A stretch of DNA of 64,000 nucleotides from Zygnema cylindricum (lineage: Eukaryota; Streptophyta; Zygnematophyceae; Zygnematales; Zygnemataceae): contig JBBHKE010001687.1 of assembly GCA_037447655.1 (NCBI GenBank), forward strand, positions 71,901 through 135,900, in the 5' to 3' direction. Each line of letters starts with the position of its first letter. Within the stretch, counting starts at the first letter, position 1. Positions 11,521 to 22,772 of the stretch are shown here, piece by piece. The notes beneath the pieces are model-generated. The model searched no databases and was not told the origin of the DNA. It was given only the letters and a program-made list of their open reading frames with translations. The position numbers were made by a program, and so were the translations under genes.

Positions 11521-11692
11521 ACCCAAATTTTTTTGAAGTATATGGACACAAAAACCATAGAGGTACGAAAATGTACGGATACATAGTCGGGTACGCATTT
11601 TATTAAGTTTTCAAAATCGTTTAGATGCAAACCGTACGTACAATAGTATTCGCGAGTTCGTTTCATGCGTAATATGCGAATTGAAAAACTAT
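11521..11692. other. Unassigned spacer
   Basis: No feature recognised between the right end of the family E copy and the target duplication of the next family A copy. Confidence 0.35.
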
Positions 11693-11700
11693 GTAATAAA

Positions 11701-12006
11701 CATAGTTCAAAAGTAGGCGTTTTTATGGTAGGCCTTTGGTCGGCGCCTTTATTGTAAGTTGTGTTATGGGCTTTTCATGTGTTCTTCTTAGATTGCTACT
11801 TTGATTGGCGACCGTCCGATCGTCCGAATCAAACGGTGTAAATATTTTTTTTTGGTCCGAATGTTTTAATTGGTCCAATATTTGGTCCGAATGTTCTAAT
11901 TGGTCCGAATAGGTCCGAATACAATATGGGTCTTAAGGTCATATTGTATGTTTTGCATACAATAGGCATATTGTATGGGCCTACTTTCACCTACTTTTGA
12001 ACTATG
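11701..12006. mobile_element. MITE family A, copy 3 (306 bp), perfect 8-bp duplication
   Basis: Ends CATAGTTCAAAAGTAGG and CTACTTTTGAACTATG. The flanks GTAATAAA at 11693-11700 and 12007-12014 are identical. The interior keeps the conserved core GTGTTATGGGCTTTTCATG and the right-hand block ATACAATAGGCATATTGTAT seen in all copies. Confidence 0.9.
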
Positions 12007-12276
12007 GTAATAAACGATATCTCTAAGGGCGGGCACACGTGTTAGAAAATCATTAGACTGCATTCCTGCGCCGTGTCGCACGCGTGAAATGTTTTCAGTT
12101 CCTTCCGCTGCGACATTTAGAAGTACGGCGTTTTCGCGGCCCAATATAATTGCACCGGTTTTAAGCCTCCGACAGGTTTCGCACGTGTAAAACCTTTTGG
12201 TGCACGCTACACGCTAACGCCATTGAAGCAAATGTTCAAAACGTGGCGGCTTCAATGTGTGACGTGACATAAAGTA

Positions 12277-12494
12277 CGCCGTGAATCGCTATTAGTGTAA
12301 ATTTTTTTGTTTGCAGCTTAAAACATCATTTTTCCGTACACACTTGTCAGATTTTGGATGTGACGGTTGCGATTGAAAGGTAAGATTCTCAGCTTTCGAC
12401 TGGCCGTCTTAAAGTGAAAATACGACATATGTGTACGGAGAAAAGATGTTTTGAGTGGCGAAAAATTTATCATCACTAATAGCGATACACGATG
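12277..12494. mobile_element. MITE family C, copy 2 (218 bp), TA-flanked
   Basis: Starts CGCCGTGAATCGCTATTAGTG and ends CACTAATAGCGATACACGATG between TA dinucleotides. It shares the internal arms CCGTACACACTTGTC / GACATATGTGTACGG with copy 1. Confidence 0.75.
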
Positions 12495-12990
12495 TACGGT
12501 ACCGTACTGTTAAGATCGTGGTTTAAAGACAAAATACACGTGTAGGCTGCAAACAAGAAGTCATTACTAGTACGGTTCACACGCGAAAAATGTACGGGGA
12601 AATATTATTTGAAACCTTTTTGGTTTTCACCATGTAAATGTACTCTAGCAGATATATGTTTCGTACGGCCAGCTGCTAACATTTGCCACGTGGAACTCGG
12701 AAGACGTCAAAATATAAAGTAGACGTGTACGTAAGACAAAATTGTCACATTCAAGTGAAGATTGTACGACATCGTTGGCCAAATCGAAATCTCGTTGACA
12801 AGTAAATCCGTACAATAGTGTACAAAAATGTAACCGTTGATTAACATAGCCACCGGACTCGCACAAACCGACATGCCGCAGTGGTTCCGGTTTATCCGGA
12901 ACCAATAGAAATCCTCCGGGTTTCCAGGAACTAATAAACGGCCACCTCATAATATGAAAGCTTCCGTACAGAGAATCTCCTTCCCTCCCC
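12495..12990. other. Upstream region of the hydrolase gene; no other gene recognised
   Basis: A 101-codon minus-strand frame at 12645-12950 has no motif or family I recognise, and I do not call it a gene. The last few hundred bases lie directly upstream of the hydrolase promoter elements. Confidence 0.35.
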
Positions 12991-12996
12991 TATTCT

Positions 12997-13130
12997 TATA
13001 AATTAAAAAAATTCCCTTCGTTCTTCAAAACACTTTTTCCCTCCCTCCTTTTTTACCCTCCGAACTTCCCCTCCCTCTCCCTCTCCCTCTCCCTCCATCC
13101 CTTCCCCCCTCTCCATTATTCCTCCACACC
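12997..13130 (+). promoter_or_regulatory. TATA-like box and CT-rich leader of the hydrolase gene
   Basis: TATAAAT at 12997-13003 lies about 160 bp before the start codon. It is followed by a strongly pyrimidine-rich stretch (13020-13110, with CCCTCTCCCTCTCCCTC). TATA followed by a CT-rich leader is common in plant promoters. The start site itself is inferred. Confidence 0.5.
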
Positions 13131-13164
13131 AAAATACACGCAATCCCTCTTCCTGAACCAAAAG

Positions 13165-14115
13165 ATGACGTCATCCGTCTGGTCCACCGGCTTCCTAACC
13201 ACCGCCGATAACGTCACCCTCCACTACCACCAAAGCCTTCCCTCCGCCTCCCTCGCCTTCACTGCCCTCCCTGTCCTCGTCTACCTCCACGGCCTCGCCA
13301 TGAGCGGCAAAACCCTCCTTGTACCCTCCACCAAATTTAGTGTGGATTTTGAAGTCATTCTCCCCGACGCCCGAGGCCACGGTCTCTCCTCTCCCCTCCC
13401 CCCCAAAACTCTCCTCATGCCTTACCTGGTCGCTGACGTCATCTCGGTCATCGAAATTTTTTCCCGCGGGCTGCCCGTTTTTCTCATGGGCCACTCGATG
13501 GGCGCCGCGACGGCTGCCCGGATCGCAAAAATTCGTCCCGATTTAATTCGGGCTCTCGTCCTCGAAGAACCTCCTTGGAGACGGCTTCCGGGAACTCCGG
13601 CGAATATTCCGGCGGAAATCCCGGAGCGAATTCCGGCGGATATTCCGGCGGATTTTCCTGCGAAATTTTCGGCGGAAATTCCGGCGGATATTCCGTCATT
13701 GGTGCGAATGGCCCGGGATTTACGGAATATGACCAATGACGAATTTTTCGAATTCGATACGGCCGGTCGAGATCTTCCGGAATTCGCGGAGAGCGAGATT
13801 CGAGCGCTGAGATCGTGGGACGTCGAAAATTCGGAAGAAACTCTTTTAGAACTCGATATCGACATTATGGAGGCTATAGGGGGTATAAAAGTACCTTTGG
13901 AGCTCCAAATGGGAGACAATCAAGCCGAATTTCCTCCGTTTTATTCGTCCGCCCTCCGTCCTCACATCGCCAACCGAATTTTGCTGACGTATTCGTCGGC
14001 GAATTTTTACTTTTTCAAAAACGGGAGCCATTTTTTGCACAAAGACCCCACGGCGGCCGTCTGGACGAGGGAGGTTTTGAGGTACTTCAAGTCCTTCGTT
14101 TACAACCAAGTTTGA
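13165..14115 (+). CDS. Alpha/beta hydrolase fold protein (316 aa), intronless
   Basis: A full-length single-exon alpha/beta hydrolase. The HG oxyanion motif is at residues 42-43 (LVYLHGLAMSG), DARGHG is at 68-73, and the nucleophile elbow GHSMG has Ser111. The likely acid is Asp251 (MGDNQAEF) and the likely catalytic His289 lies in NGSHFLH. The substrate cannot be read from sequence: esterase, lipase or strigolactone-type roles are all open. Unusual is residues 144-177, where a four-residue unit I-P-A-D/E is repeated about eight times in the cap region; the DNA shows ATTCCGGCGGAT-type 12-bp repeats. The coding region is much more GC-rich than its surroundings. No signal peptide is obvious, so a cytosolic enzyme is likely. 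The chosen ATG is the first in frame after the CT leader and keeps the first beta strand. The long antisense frames here are shadows. Confidence 0.9.
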   Translation: MTSSVWSTGFLTTADNVTLHYHQSLPSASLAFTALPVLVYLHGLAMSGKTLLVPSTKFSVDFEVILPDARGHGLSSPLPPKTLLMPYLVADVISVIEIFSRGLPVFLMGHSMGAATAARIAKIRPDLIRALVLEEPPWRRLPGTPANIPAEIPERIPADIPADFPAKFSAEIPADIPSLVRMARDLRNMTNDEFFEFDTAGRDLPEFAESEIRALRSWDVENSEETLLELDIDIMEAIGGIKVPLELQMGDNQAEFPPFYSSALRPHIANRILLTYSSANFYFFKNGSHFLHKDPTAAVWTREVLRYFKSFVYNQV

Positions 14116-14117
14116 AA

Positions 14118-14260
14118 TGTTTGTACGGAATTGTACGGATTGTACGGAATTGTACGGAATTGTACGGAACGAATCGCAGCGGAATGGAAGGGAAGGGAGT
14201 GGAAAAGAAATTTAAAAATTTTGAACGAAACGGAACGTAACGGAACGGAACGCAATCATG
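14118..14260 (+). repeat. Short tandem TTGTACGGAA and ACGGA repeats after the hydrolase stop
   Basis: From 14118 the 10-bp unit TTGTACGGAA occurs about five times, followed by AACGGAACG-type 5-bp repeats to about 14257. They lie in the presumed 3' untranslated region. Confidence 0.7.
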
Positions 14261-14539
14261 GAACAGAGAGGAAAGCAATTTAGAGATTTAGAGGGAGTGA
14301 CATAGAGAGTTTGTTGGTAAATGAAGGAAACGTAAATTGTTAGTTTATAAATTAAATAGTGTGTATAAAGTTTCTGTAAATATTTGAAAAAAAAATTACA
14401 AATTTTAGGAAGTTTTGAAATGGGGGAGTAAAAAGTAAATATCGATTTTGTCAATTTTTTAGTGTTTTTTTTAAGTTTTTCAGATTCGAGAAGATAAGAG
14501 TTTTTTGCCTTTTTGGTAATTAGCCAAAGTTAGTCCAAA

Positions 14540-15115
14540 GTTTTAAATCTCGGTGCTCGAGATGGGGGGAAGAGGGAGTGAGAGGGTGAGGGAGAGAAAG
14601 AGGGGGGGTAAGAGAGAGAGAGAGGGGGAGTGAGGGAGAGACGGGGGAGGGGAAGGGAGAGAGAGGGGGGGAAGACTTTTGATGGTTTTTACGATCAATT
14701 TGTTTTTAGAAATTTGTGGAGGCACAATTTGGAAAAATATTATAAAAAGAAAAAAAATAAAAAAAATCTTTATCTGAATATAAATTTGTGCTATTTAATT
14801 CTGCATTTCAAGTTATTCTCAATCTCCCTTGTCTAACCATCTGAAAAAAATTTACTCTCTCTCTCTCTCTCTCTCTGTCCCTCGTATTCCTCTCTTCCCC
14901 TAGCTTTCCCTATCTTTCTCTCTATCCATCTCTCCCTCTCACCTTTTGAACAGTGACCTTTTCCCTTGTCCTTCTCTCTCTCTCTCTCTCTCTCTCGCTC
15001 TCGTTTGCTCTCTGTCCCCCCTCCTTTACCTTGTAGTGTCACCAAACCATTCCCCTTTCCTTTTCCACCGCTCCCTCTCCCCCTCTCCCCCTCTCCTGCC
15101 CCCCTTCCTGGTTCA
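14540..15115. repeat. Low-complexity purine then pyrimidine tracts
   Basis: 14560-14680 is GA/GGA-rich and 14850-15110 is CT-rich with several (CT)n runs. The two tracts have opposite strand bias and could pair as an imperfect inverted repeat. Long frames here have only Ser/Pro/Leu or Arg/Glu content and are not genes. Confidence 0.8.
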
Positions 15116-15540
15116 CTCCATCAAAAAATAGATTGCAACGTGTAAAAATGGAAATGTCATATATTTATTTATTTTTTTGTTATCCATTTTTTTTTTCGAA
15201 TTTTCACAATTGAATTTTTTTAACTTACAACATAATTGACGAAATTTTGTGATTTTCTGCCATTTTTGTTTAAATATTTTTGTTCCTTTAGAATTTTATT
15301 GTTGAATAATTGTTGAATACCTTTTATTTTATTTAAATATAATATAAATATTACATAATATGTATTTTTCCGTACCAAAAGTAGAACGGGTTACCCTTAT
15401 GTTTATTTTTTAGATCTTATTTTTATTTTCTTGTTTTTGTATTACTCTTGGTTTTTTACTTTTATTTTCTTTTTGTTGACAAAAAAAAAAAAAGTAAATA
15501 AATAAATAATAAAAAATAAATCACACTTATTATCAAGTTG
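15116..15540. other. AT-rich intergenic DNA
   Basis: Homopolymer-rich, no gene or repeat structure recognised. Confidence 0.4.
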
Positions 15541-15860
15541 GATAATTCTCACATAACCTTCTTGCCCTCCTCCCTCCCCTTTGAACTCCCTCCTGTCTCT
15601 CCTCTCCTATCTCTCCTCCCTCCTCTCTCACACTCCTCCCTCCCCTCTCTCCTTTCCCTCCCTCTGTCCTCTCCTCCCCTCTCAATTCCTTCCCCTTCCC
15701 CCTCCCACCCCTCTTGCCTTCTCTCCTCCCCTCTCTTATCAGCTCCTTCCGCCCTCGCCTTTCTTTACAATCCGACCTTCCCCTTTCTACTGTCTCCCCT
15801 CTCCCCTCTCCTCTCTCCCCTCCTCTCTTCTGATTTTCCCTATGTCTTCCTCCACCACCT
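15541..15860 (+). repeat. CT-rich low-complexity tract
   Basis: Almost pure pyrimidine on the plus strand, CTCTCCTCCC-like without a fixed period. The two overlapping frames here are compositional artefacts. Confidence 0.8.
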
Positions 15861-15882
15861 GTATTTATATAATAACCAGTGG

Positions 15883-15887
<5 letters not shown>

Positions 15888-15956
<69 letters not shown>
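15888..15956. repeat. (TA)n microsatellite, about 34 units
   Basis: Uninterrupted TA dinucleotide run. Expected to be cruciform-prone and length-variable. Confidence 0.97.
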
Positions 15957-15958
<2 letters not shown>

Positions 15959-16655
15959 AAAATAGTGGTTTTATACATAATTTTCATATATGATGCCACC
16001 CACACCGTTAGTCGATCTTCGTAAAGTACTTTGCTCCAAAAAGCCTCACTAAGAGTTTATCTCATCGGCGCCTCTTAGACTTCGTACACACCGGAGGGAA
16101 GAGGGAGGAAGAGGGAGGAAAAGGGAGGAAGAGGGAGACAAGTCTTTTGTAATGAAAGTGTTAAATTCTCTCTTAAAGCTTATGTCTAAATTCACATCCT
16201 TTAAAGTCAATGCTAATATAAGAAGTACACGTACTTTATTGTACTTTATTTTGGCGCTCTGAACGTCTTAGTGTAATGTACATACCTTTTGTAGTATAGA
16301 AAGATACTTAGTGGAACGCTTAGTGGAATGTTCATACCTTTTGTAGTGTAGAAACGATTCTCAATGGAATCACCTTAGTCAATTGAATTAGTTAATAGAA
16401 TTCATTTTGACTTGACTAGTCCTACCCAAATTAGTTACGTCTAGTCCTTGATCTACCTTCAACCGACCTTTCATTTCGCGGTTCTATAAAAGTCACTTGT
16501 CTTACATGTATTTTATCAATTAACAAAAAGACATCTTGACGACAAACTTCTCGCCTACGTTCTGTTGTTTGTCATCTATTTATTTCTTGTCTTTTGGTCG
16601 TATCTTGTTTTTTTCTTTACATATCACCTTTGTTGTTATTTATTTTTGGCCTCAT
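15957..16655 (+). other. Possible leader or 5' LTR remnant of a Copia element
   Basis: Lies immediately upstream of a Copia gag fragment. It contains a purine tract (16093-16140, GGGAGGAA repeats) and an internal near-repeat (TAGTGGAACGCTTAGTGGAATG; CATACCTTTTGTAGT twice, near 16282 and 16335). I could not find a second LTR or a convincing primer site, so this is a positional inference. Confidence 0.3.
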
Positions 16656-17240
16656 ATGGCCTATTCTCCTATAGGTTATAGGCCTCCCCCTTCGTCTGTA
16701 TCCAATTCCATTCCAAAGTTTCAGGGCAAAAACTTTTATGATTGGAAATTTCAGGTTCAACATTTATTCACCTTCGAAAAAATCTGGGGACACGTTAGTG
16801 GAACCGTTACTATTCATGTTCTTCCTGACGCTGCCAATGCAACCTACGCTACTACGCAACTTGCTATCGCCGCGTGAACCGAAAAGGACACCACTACACT
16901 TTCTCGACTTATTCTCTCTTTGGATGGTCAAGTGTCAAATCTTGTTCGATCTGCAACAACTTCACATGAAGCGTGGACGCTTCTCTGTGCCGCGTACGAG
17001 ACGAACACGTGACCAAATCGACTTGCTCTTCGTCGTCAATTCATCAATATCCAAAAATCCAAAACTGATTCCATGTTGACTTTCATTCAAATCATCCAAT
17101 CAATTGCTGGTCAATTAAAATGCATTTGTGAGTCACAAAGATCTAATCAATGCAATTTTGGGTGGGTTACCTAATTCATTTGACGCTTTGATAAGTACTG
17201 TCAACAATGACCCATTGCAATTTGAGACCTCCATAGGTCC
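16656..17240 (+). pseudogene. Ty1/Copia gag fragment
   Basis: Translation from 16656 gives GYRPPPSS, then FQGKNFYDWKFQVQHLF, the N-terminal pattern of Copia gag, and continues through two frame breaks to LINAILGGLPNSFDALISTVN, the matching C-terminal helix of the UBN2-type gag domain. A stop at about 16876 and further stops break the frame. No zinc knuckle, protease, integrase or RT follows, so only this piece survives. A homologous but opposite-strand gag is in the element at 35010-39598. Confidence 0.75.
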
Positions 17241-19000
17241 TCAGAATGGGCTGTTCACCCGAAGCCCTTAGGATAACCCTGACCCCTTTGTGTTTCCGCA
17301 AAAATACTTGCCAGGGTGTTTCCGCAAAAATACTTGCCACCCTGGCAGACAAAAACTCTGACCACCATCACCCTTGCGAAGAGATGACTCCCCTGAGTGG
17401 ATGGCAAAAAGAATCTCGAATCTCTGCATTTGTTCCCTTGTGCAGTAAGTTATGAAGGGTCAAAGTTAACCTTTTGTACAAAAGCACTCTTGGAGAGAGG
17501 TGGCTACCTACCAAATAATCTAAATCCTATATCCCTCTTTAAACCCTCTACTACTAGAGTATGGCACCAATCAAAAGACTGTGTCGTACAAAAAGGTAGA
17601 GGGGCCAAAGTACTATCTGTACGACCATCGTACGGTCGTACGGCATGGCTGAAATGTTGACGCTTGCCATATCCGGATTAGTTCCCATATTCTCTGGAAA
17701 TGCCGCAAGCCAATAATGTCGTGCCACGTGGCGCTTAGATGTGGCGGTGATAAAAAACCGCCAAAGCGCCTATCCCGCGATATCAACACATATCATGGCA
17801 GTTTGATCAAAACCGACTGTTGATTATAGGCTTCGAAAATCAATGCGCGGTATTTGTTTCGCGAAGTACCGTAAGTCATATGTATATGCTAACTGTGTCT
17901 ATGTTACATGTGTGTTCGCGTAGTTAAATGAATTTATGTATACGTACATATTTAAATACTTATCAAACTCTATATAACTTAACATTGACCATAGACTATA
18001 GGATAAAGCTACCGGCTATTGTTGACTTACCGGACGGCAAGTACTAGGATCAAATCTTGAGTACGTCAACTACACTTTGGTAAACCTACCAAAATCTGCC
18101 GCCTGTCTCTCTCTCTCCGTAGATAGCATAGGCAGCCATAACTCTAGCTCCCTGTCTAACCTTTAGTGAATCTTAGTGACTCTAGCTCCCCGTCTAACCT
18201 TTAGTGACTGTGACAAGTGTGGGAGTTAAACAAAGGAGTTGTAGGCACACTGCCTCTGCTTCTTTTCTGCATTTTATTTTACATGTTTAGACATAGAATT
18301 ACTAAAAAAACCATTAATTTCTACACTCCGCTTATTTTCTACTCACTCTTCAATTTAAGACCACACTTCTCCCTTCAAAAAATTAATTTAGGGGAAGGTA
18401 CGGGTTTGGTCATCATATCTGCTACCATTTCCCTATCTGGTCTATACACTAAACTGATTATCTTGTCTTCTGCCTTCTCTTTCACAAAGCAAAGTCTAAT
18501 GTCCAACATGTATAAAATTAAAAAGTGTACTCTTAGTTTCATCGATATTTATACGCGGGTACGTTTTTTAATTTTGTACGAAGTTTATTTTGTTTTGTGC
18601 GAGTTTATACATGTTGTACATCGTCCTTTAATTTTTGTCCAAGTTCAGTTTAACGGTTCACGATTAGATTCCATTTTTGCGGCTAAGTCAAAATGTCAGT
18701 GTGTGCTCCCACAGTGGAGCTTATGTGAAGTGAGAAACTACCAGCGCGCAACCATTTTATTTATATGTGGCTGCTGCAGTTTAATATGTGGCTGCCGCAG
18801 TTTTGTTACAGTAAACTTGCGCCGGCCGTGTGAATTGGTTTTTTTTTTATGACGGTCGACATTTGTAAGCGAGACACTTTTTTAGCCGCCGTTACAACAT
18901 TTCGCCAGTCAAATTTGTTCAACGGGTTGACCGTCAAATCTAAACTTAAAAGTACGTAACTTGTGCGAAACTGTACTTCAAATGTACAATTTTAGACAAC
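17241..19000. other. No gene recognised; local direct repeats
   Basis: Two small duplications stand out. TGTTTCCGCAAAAATACTTG occurs twice near 17290 and 17318, with a GCCAGGGTG / CACCCTGGC inverted pair. A 35-40 bp unit with CTCTAGCTCCC and GTCTAACCTTTAGTGA occurs twice at 18136-18210. The 211-codon frame at 18217-18852 is AT-rich, shows no motif and overlaps repeat-like sequence, so I do not call it coding. Confidence 0.4.
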
Positions 19001-19419
19001 TACACTACGAATCGTAATTAGAGTAATGAAACAATTAGAGTAAAAAACGTAAAAAAAATAATTAGAGTTATTTACTTTAATTTGTGTGATAAAACCTTTT
19101 CAACTATGAAGTTTACTCTAATTTATTTAAGTACTCTATATTGGTTTATGTCGGTGATAATTATCCGTGTTGTATTTATGAACACAAAATTTTGTAAACG
19201 TACAAAAACTGTCAGTCTGTATATTTTGACGTCATTATAACGTTAGTACTATTGTCGCGCTGAATGTCAGTTACGTCGGGACTCGGGACCACCGTCAAAG
19301 GTTACATGTAAATAATGCGCAATTACATAGTTGAAAGTCAACGGCTGAATTACGCTTGTAGTTCTAATGTAAATGACACTTTCCATTACGTTGCTTGATT
19401 TTTGTACGAAAAAGGTACT

Positions 19420-19580
19420 TTTGAACTCTAATAACGTCGCACATTGTTGGTTTTATTAGAGTCTTTTGACCTTAATAAGGTGTCTTAACTCTAATAAAGT
19501 CGCGTTCAAGTGAGGAAGTTAGAAAATGAACACCTAATACAGTGAAATTTAACTCTAATTGGGTCGCATTTGAAGATATC
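19420..19580 (+). repeat. Subterminal repeats, AACTCTAATNNNGTCGC, three copies
   Basis: Near 19424, 19486 and 19548 the sequence AACTCTAATAACGTCGC, AACTCTAATAAAGTCGC and AACTCTAATTGGGTCGC occurs at about 62-bp spacing. A similar motif (ACTCTAATTCGGTCGC on the minus strand) sits inside the right end near 29510-29530 and in MITE B. Regularly spaced subterminal motifs are often transposase-binding sites; that role is inference here. Confidence 0.6.
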
Positions 19581-19729
19581 CTAACGAATCGACGTAACGC
19601 GGCAAATTATTAGACGATCACAATTACACGTGGCCAATTTATGGACCATAGAAACGTCATGCCTGCAAAACAACGATATTACACAAACCGTATGTCCATT
19701 TGGTCTCTTTTGTAAGAGACATTCGTACA

Positions 19730-19815
19730 TCCAATAAGCTGCATCGTTTTTCGCAACTCTTTCGTAAAATTAAGCTGCATCGTTTTTCGCAGCTCTTTCG
19801 TAGAATTTTTGGGCA
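19730..19815 (+). repeat. Tandem duplication of about 40 bp
   Basis: AAGCTGCATCGTTTTTCGCA followed by (A/G)CTCTTTCGTA(A/G)AATT occurs twice back to back, just upstream of the putative transposase gene. Confidence 0.7.
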
Positions 19816-19931
19816 GCAATTTTACAAATTCTAGTTTCGTTTTTTAATTTTTAAAAAGGTGAGATTTCAATTTTACAACCAAATATTAAAATTTAAATTT
19901 TGAACCCATCCTCTTTTCACAATGGATACCC

Positions 19932-22697
19932 TTGTTTTTTTTACCTCCCTCTTCTGTAATTTTCCCATATATATTGCACGTTCAAACAAGCAATGGAATT
20001 ATCGATTTAGATTTTTTATTTGCGCTTACTCTTACATCCGTCTCTCATTGTTGCCTAATATTTCCCCCTATAAAGAGTCGCTTAAACTTCAGAGATATGT
20101 GGAGATTTTCAAGAATGAGGGGTAACTACGCGTCGAGATATAACGGCATATCTCATATCCCTGCACTGGTTGTTGAAGAGGTGATTGGAGAGATGCACAG
20201 TGTGGGATCCGAAATGGCGAGTGGTGGAACCGAATTACCACGTGTGGAGCCTCTCGTGGAAGAAGCTTTGAGTGGAGAAGACCACACCACAGGCGGAGAT
20301 TTGGGGAGTCACCGTACAGCTGCAGCAATTGTTGACCCGCTGCAGCAGTTGTTGACCCGCAACAGTCCAAACAGAATAAACAACATGTTACAACCAAAAG
20401 GGATTGCCAAAAGGGATTGTTTACGGATAATCATCTGGATGATCACTGAGGAGCGGGCGAACGGATACCAAAAGCTCATCCGCAAAACTATGAAGAAGTT
20501 TCCCGAACAGTTTTCGGGAAGCAATGGATGTAGTAAGTTTCCCTAAAACTCTTCGCCCCCTTTACCTCATCAACCCCTCTCTCGAGTATTACTATTTTTT
20601 TGGTGGTTTCGAGGATTTAAAATCTGTTATACTCTCATTTTTTCTATCTAATTATGTATTTAATCTAATTATCTGTCTATTCCAGTTATCTCTAATCTAA
20701 TTATCTATCTAAACTAATTATCTGTCTAAATGTCTAAATTTTAGTCTAATTATATGTCTATCGATCTATCTATCTATCTGTCTATCCGTGTCTATATAAT
20801 TATCTATCTATCTAATTATCTAATTATCTATCTAATTATCTAATTATCTATCTAATTATCTGTCTAATTATCTATCTAATCTAATTATCCATCTAAACTA
20901 TTTATCTATCTAATCTAATTATCTATCTAATTTAATTACCTATCTAATCTTATTCACTATCTAATCTAATTCACTATCTTATCTAATTATCTGTCAAATT
21001 ATCTGTCCAATTATGTGTCAAATTATATAATCTAATTATCTGTCTATTTACCTGTCTAATTATCTGTCAAGTTATCTGTCAAATTATCTAATCTAATTAT
21101 CTGTCTAATTATTTGTCTAATTATGTAATCTAATTATTTGTCAAATTACCTATCTAATCTAATTATCTATCCAATCTAATTATCTACCTAATCTAATTAT
21201 CTTTCTATGGTTATTCACTATCTAATTTAGTTATCTATCTAATCTAATTATCTATCTAATTTAATTATCTATCTAATCTAATTATCTATGTAATCTATTT
21301 TTGTATCTAATCTCTTTCTGTATCTAATCTAATTTTCTGTCTAATTAACTGTATAATTATCTGTCCAATTATGCGTCATATGATCTAATTATCTATCTAC
21401 GGTTATTCACTATCTAATCCAATTATTATCTCTCTAATTATCAAGCTAACCTAATTACCTAATTTAATTATCATTAATCTAATTCATTCATCTAGGCTAT
21501 TCATCATTAATCCAATTATATATCTAATTCACTATCGTTAACCCAATATTCACTAGCACCATTCATCTAATCTAATTCATGTAATCTATTTTCATTCATC
21601 TCATGCATCTAACCCACCATTCCACCAATTATCCACAAATTATCCGCAACATCCGCTCAGTTATCCCAAATTATCTAATCACTATCCCTTCAGTTATTTT
21701 CACATCTAATCTAATTATCTCTCAAATAACCTATCTAATCTAATTACCTATCTAATCTAATTATCTATCTAATCTAATTATCTATCTAGGGTTATTCACT
21801 ATCTAATCCAATTATCTATCTAATCTAATTATCAAGCTAACCTAATTATCTATCTAAGTTAATTATCTATCTAATCTAATTATCTATGTAATCTATTTTT
21901 CTATGTAATCTCTTTATGTATCTAATCTAATTATCTGTATAATTATGTGTCAAGTTATCTGTCCAATTATGCGTCAAATTATCTAATCTCATTATCTAAT
22001 CTAATTATCTGTCAATTTATCTGTCTAATTATCTGTCTATCTATCTGCCAAATTATCTTAACTAATTATCTGTCTAGTTATCTTTCTAATTATCTTTCTA
22101 TCTAAGTATCTAACATCTGTCTATCTATGTGTCTATCTAATTATCTATCTATGTAATTATCTAATTATCTTTCTAATCTAACTATCCATCTAATCTAATT
22201 ATCTATCTAATAATCTAATTCACTATCTAATCTAATTATCTATATAATCTAATTATCTATCTAATCTATTTATCTATCTAATCTAATTCACTATCAAATC
22301 AGATTATCTATCTAATCTAATTCATTATATAATTTTATTCACTATCTAATCTAATTCACAATCGAATCTATTTATCTATCTAATCTAATTCACTATCTAA
22401 TCTATTTACCTATCTAATCTTATTATCTGTCTAATCTAAATAACTATCTGATCTAATTATCTTTTTAATCTAGTTCTCTATCTAATCAGATTATCTATGT
22501 AATCTAATTACCTATCTAATATAATTATCTGTCTAATCTAAATACCTATATGATCTAATTGTCTATCTAATCTAGTTCACTATCTAATCAGATTATCAAT
22601 CTAATCTAATTATCTAACTAAACTAATTATCTAACTAATCTAATTCACTATCTAATCTAATTATCTATATAATCTAATTAATCAGATTATCTATCTA

Positions 22698-22772
<75 letters not shown>

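Noticed and set aside
13422-13919. Long antisense frame over the hydrolase gene (165 codons)
   Set aside because: Shadow of the GC-rich repeat-bearing hydrolase exon; no independent motif.
18217-18852. 211-codon plus-strand frame
   Set aside because: AT-rich, Phe/Leu/Ile-heavy, no motif, no splice or promoter context; probably chance.
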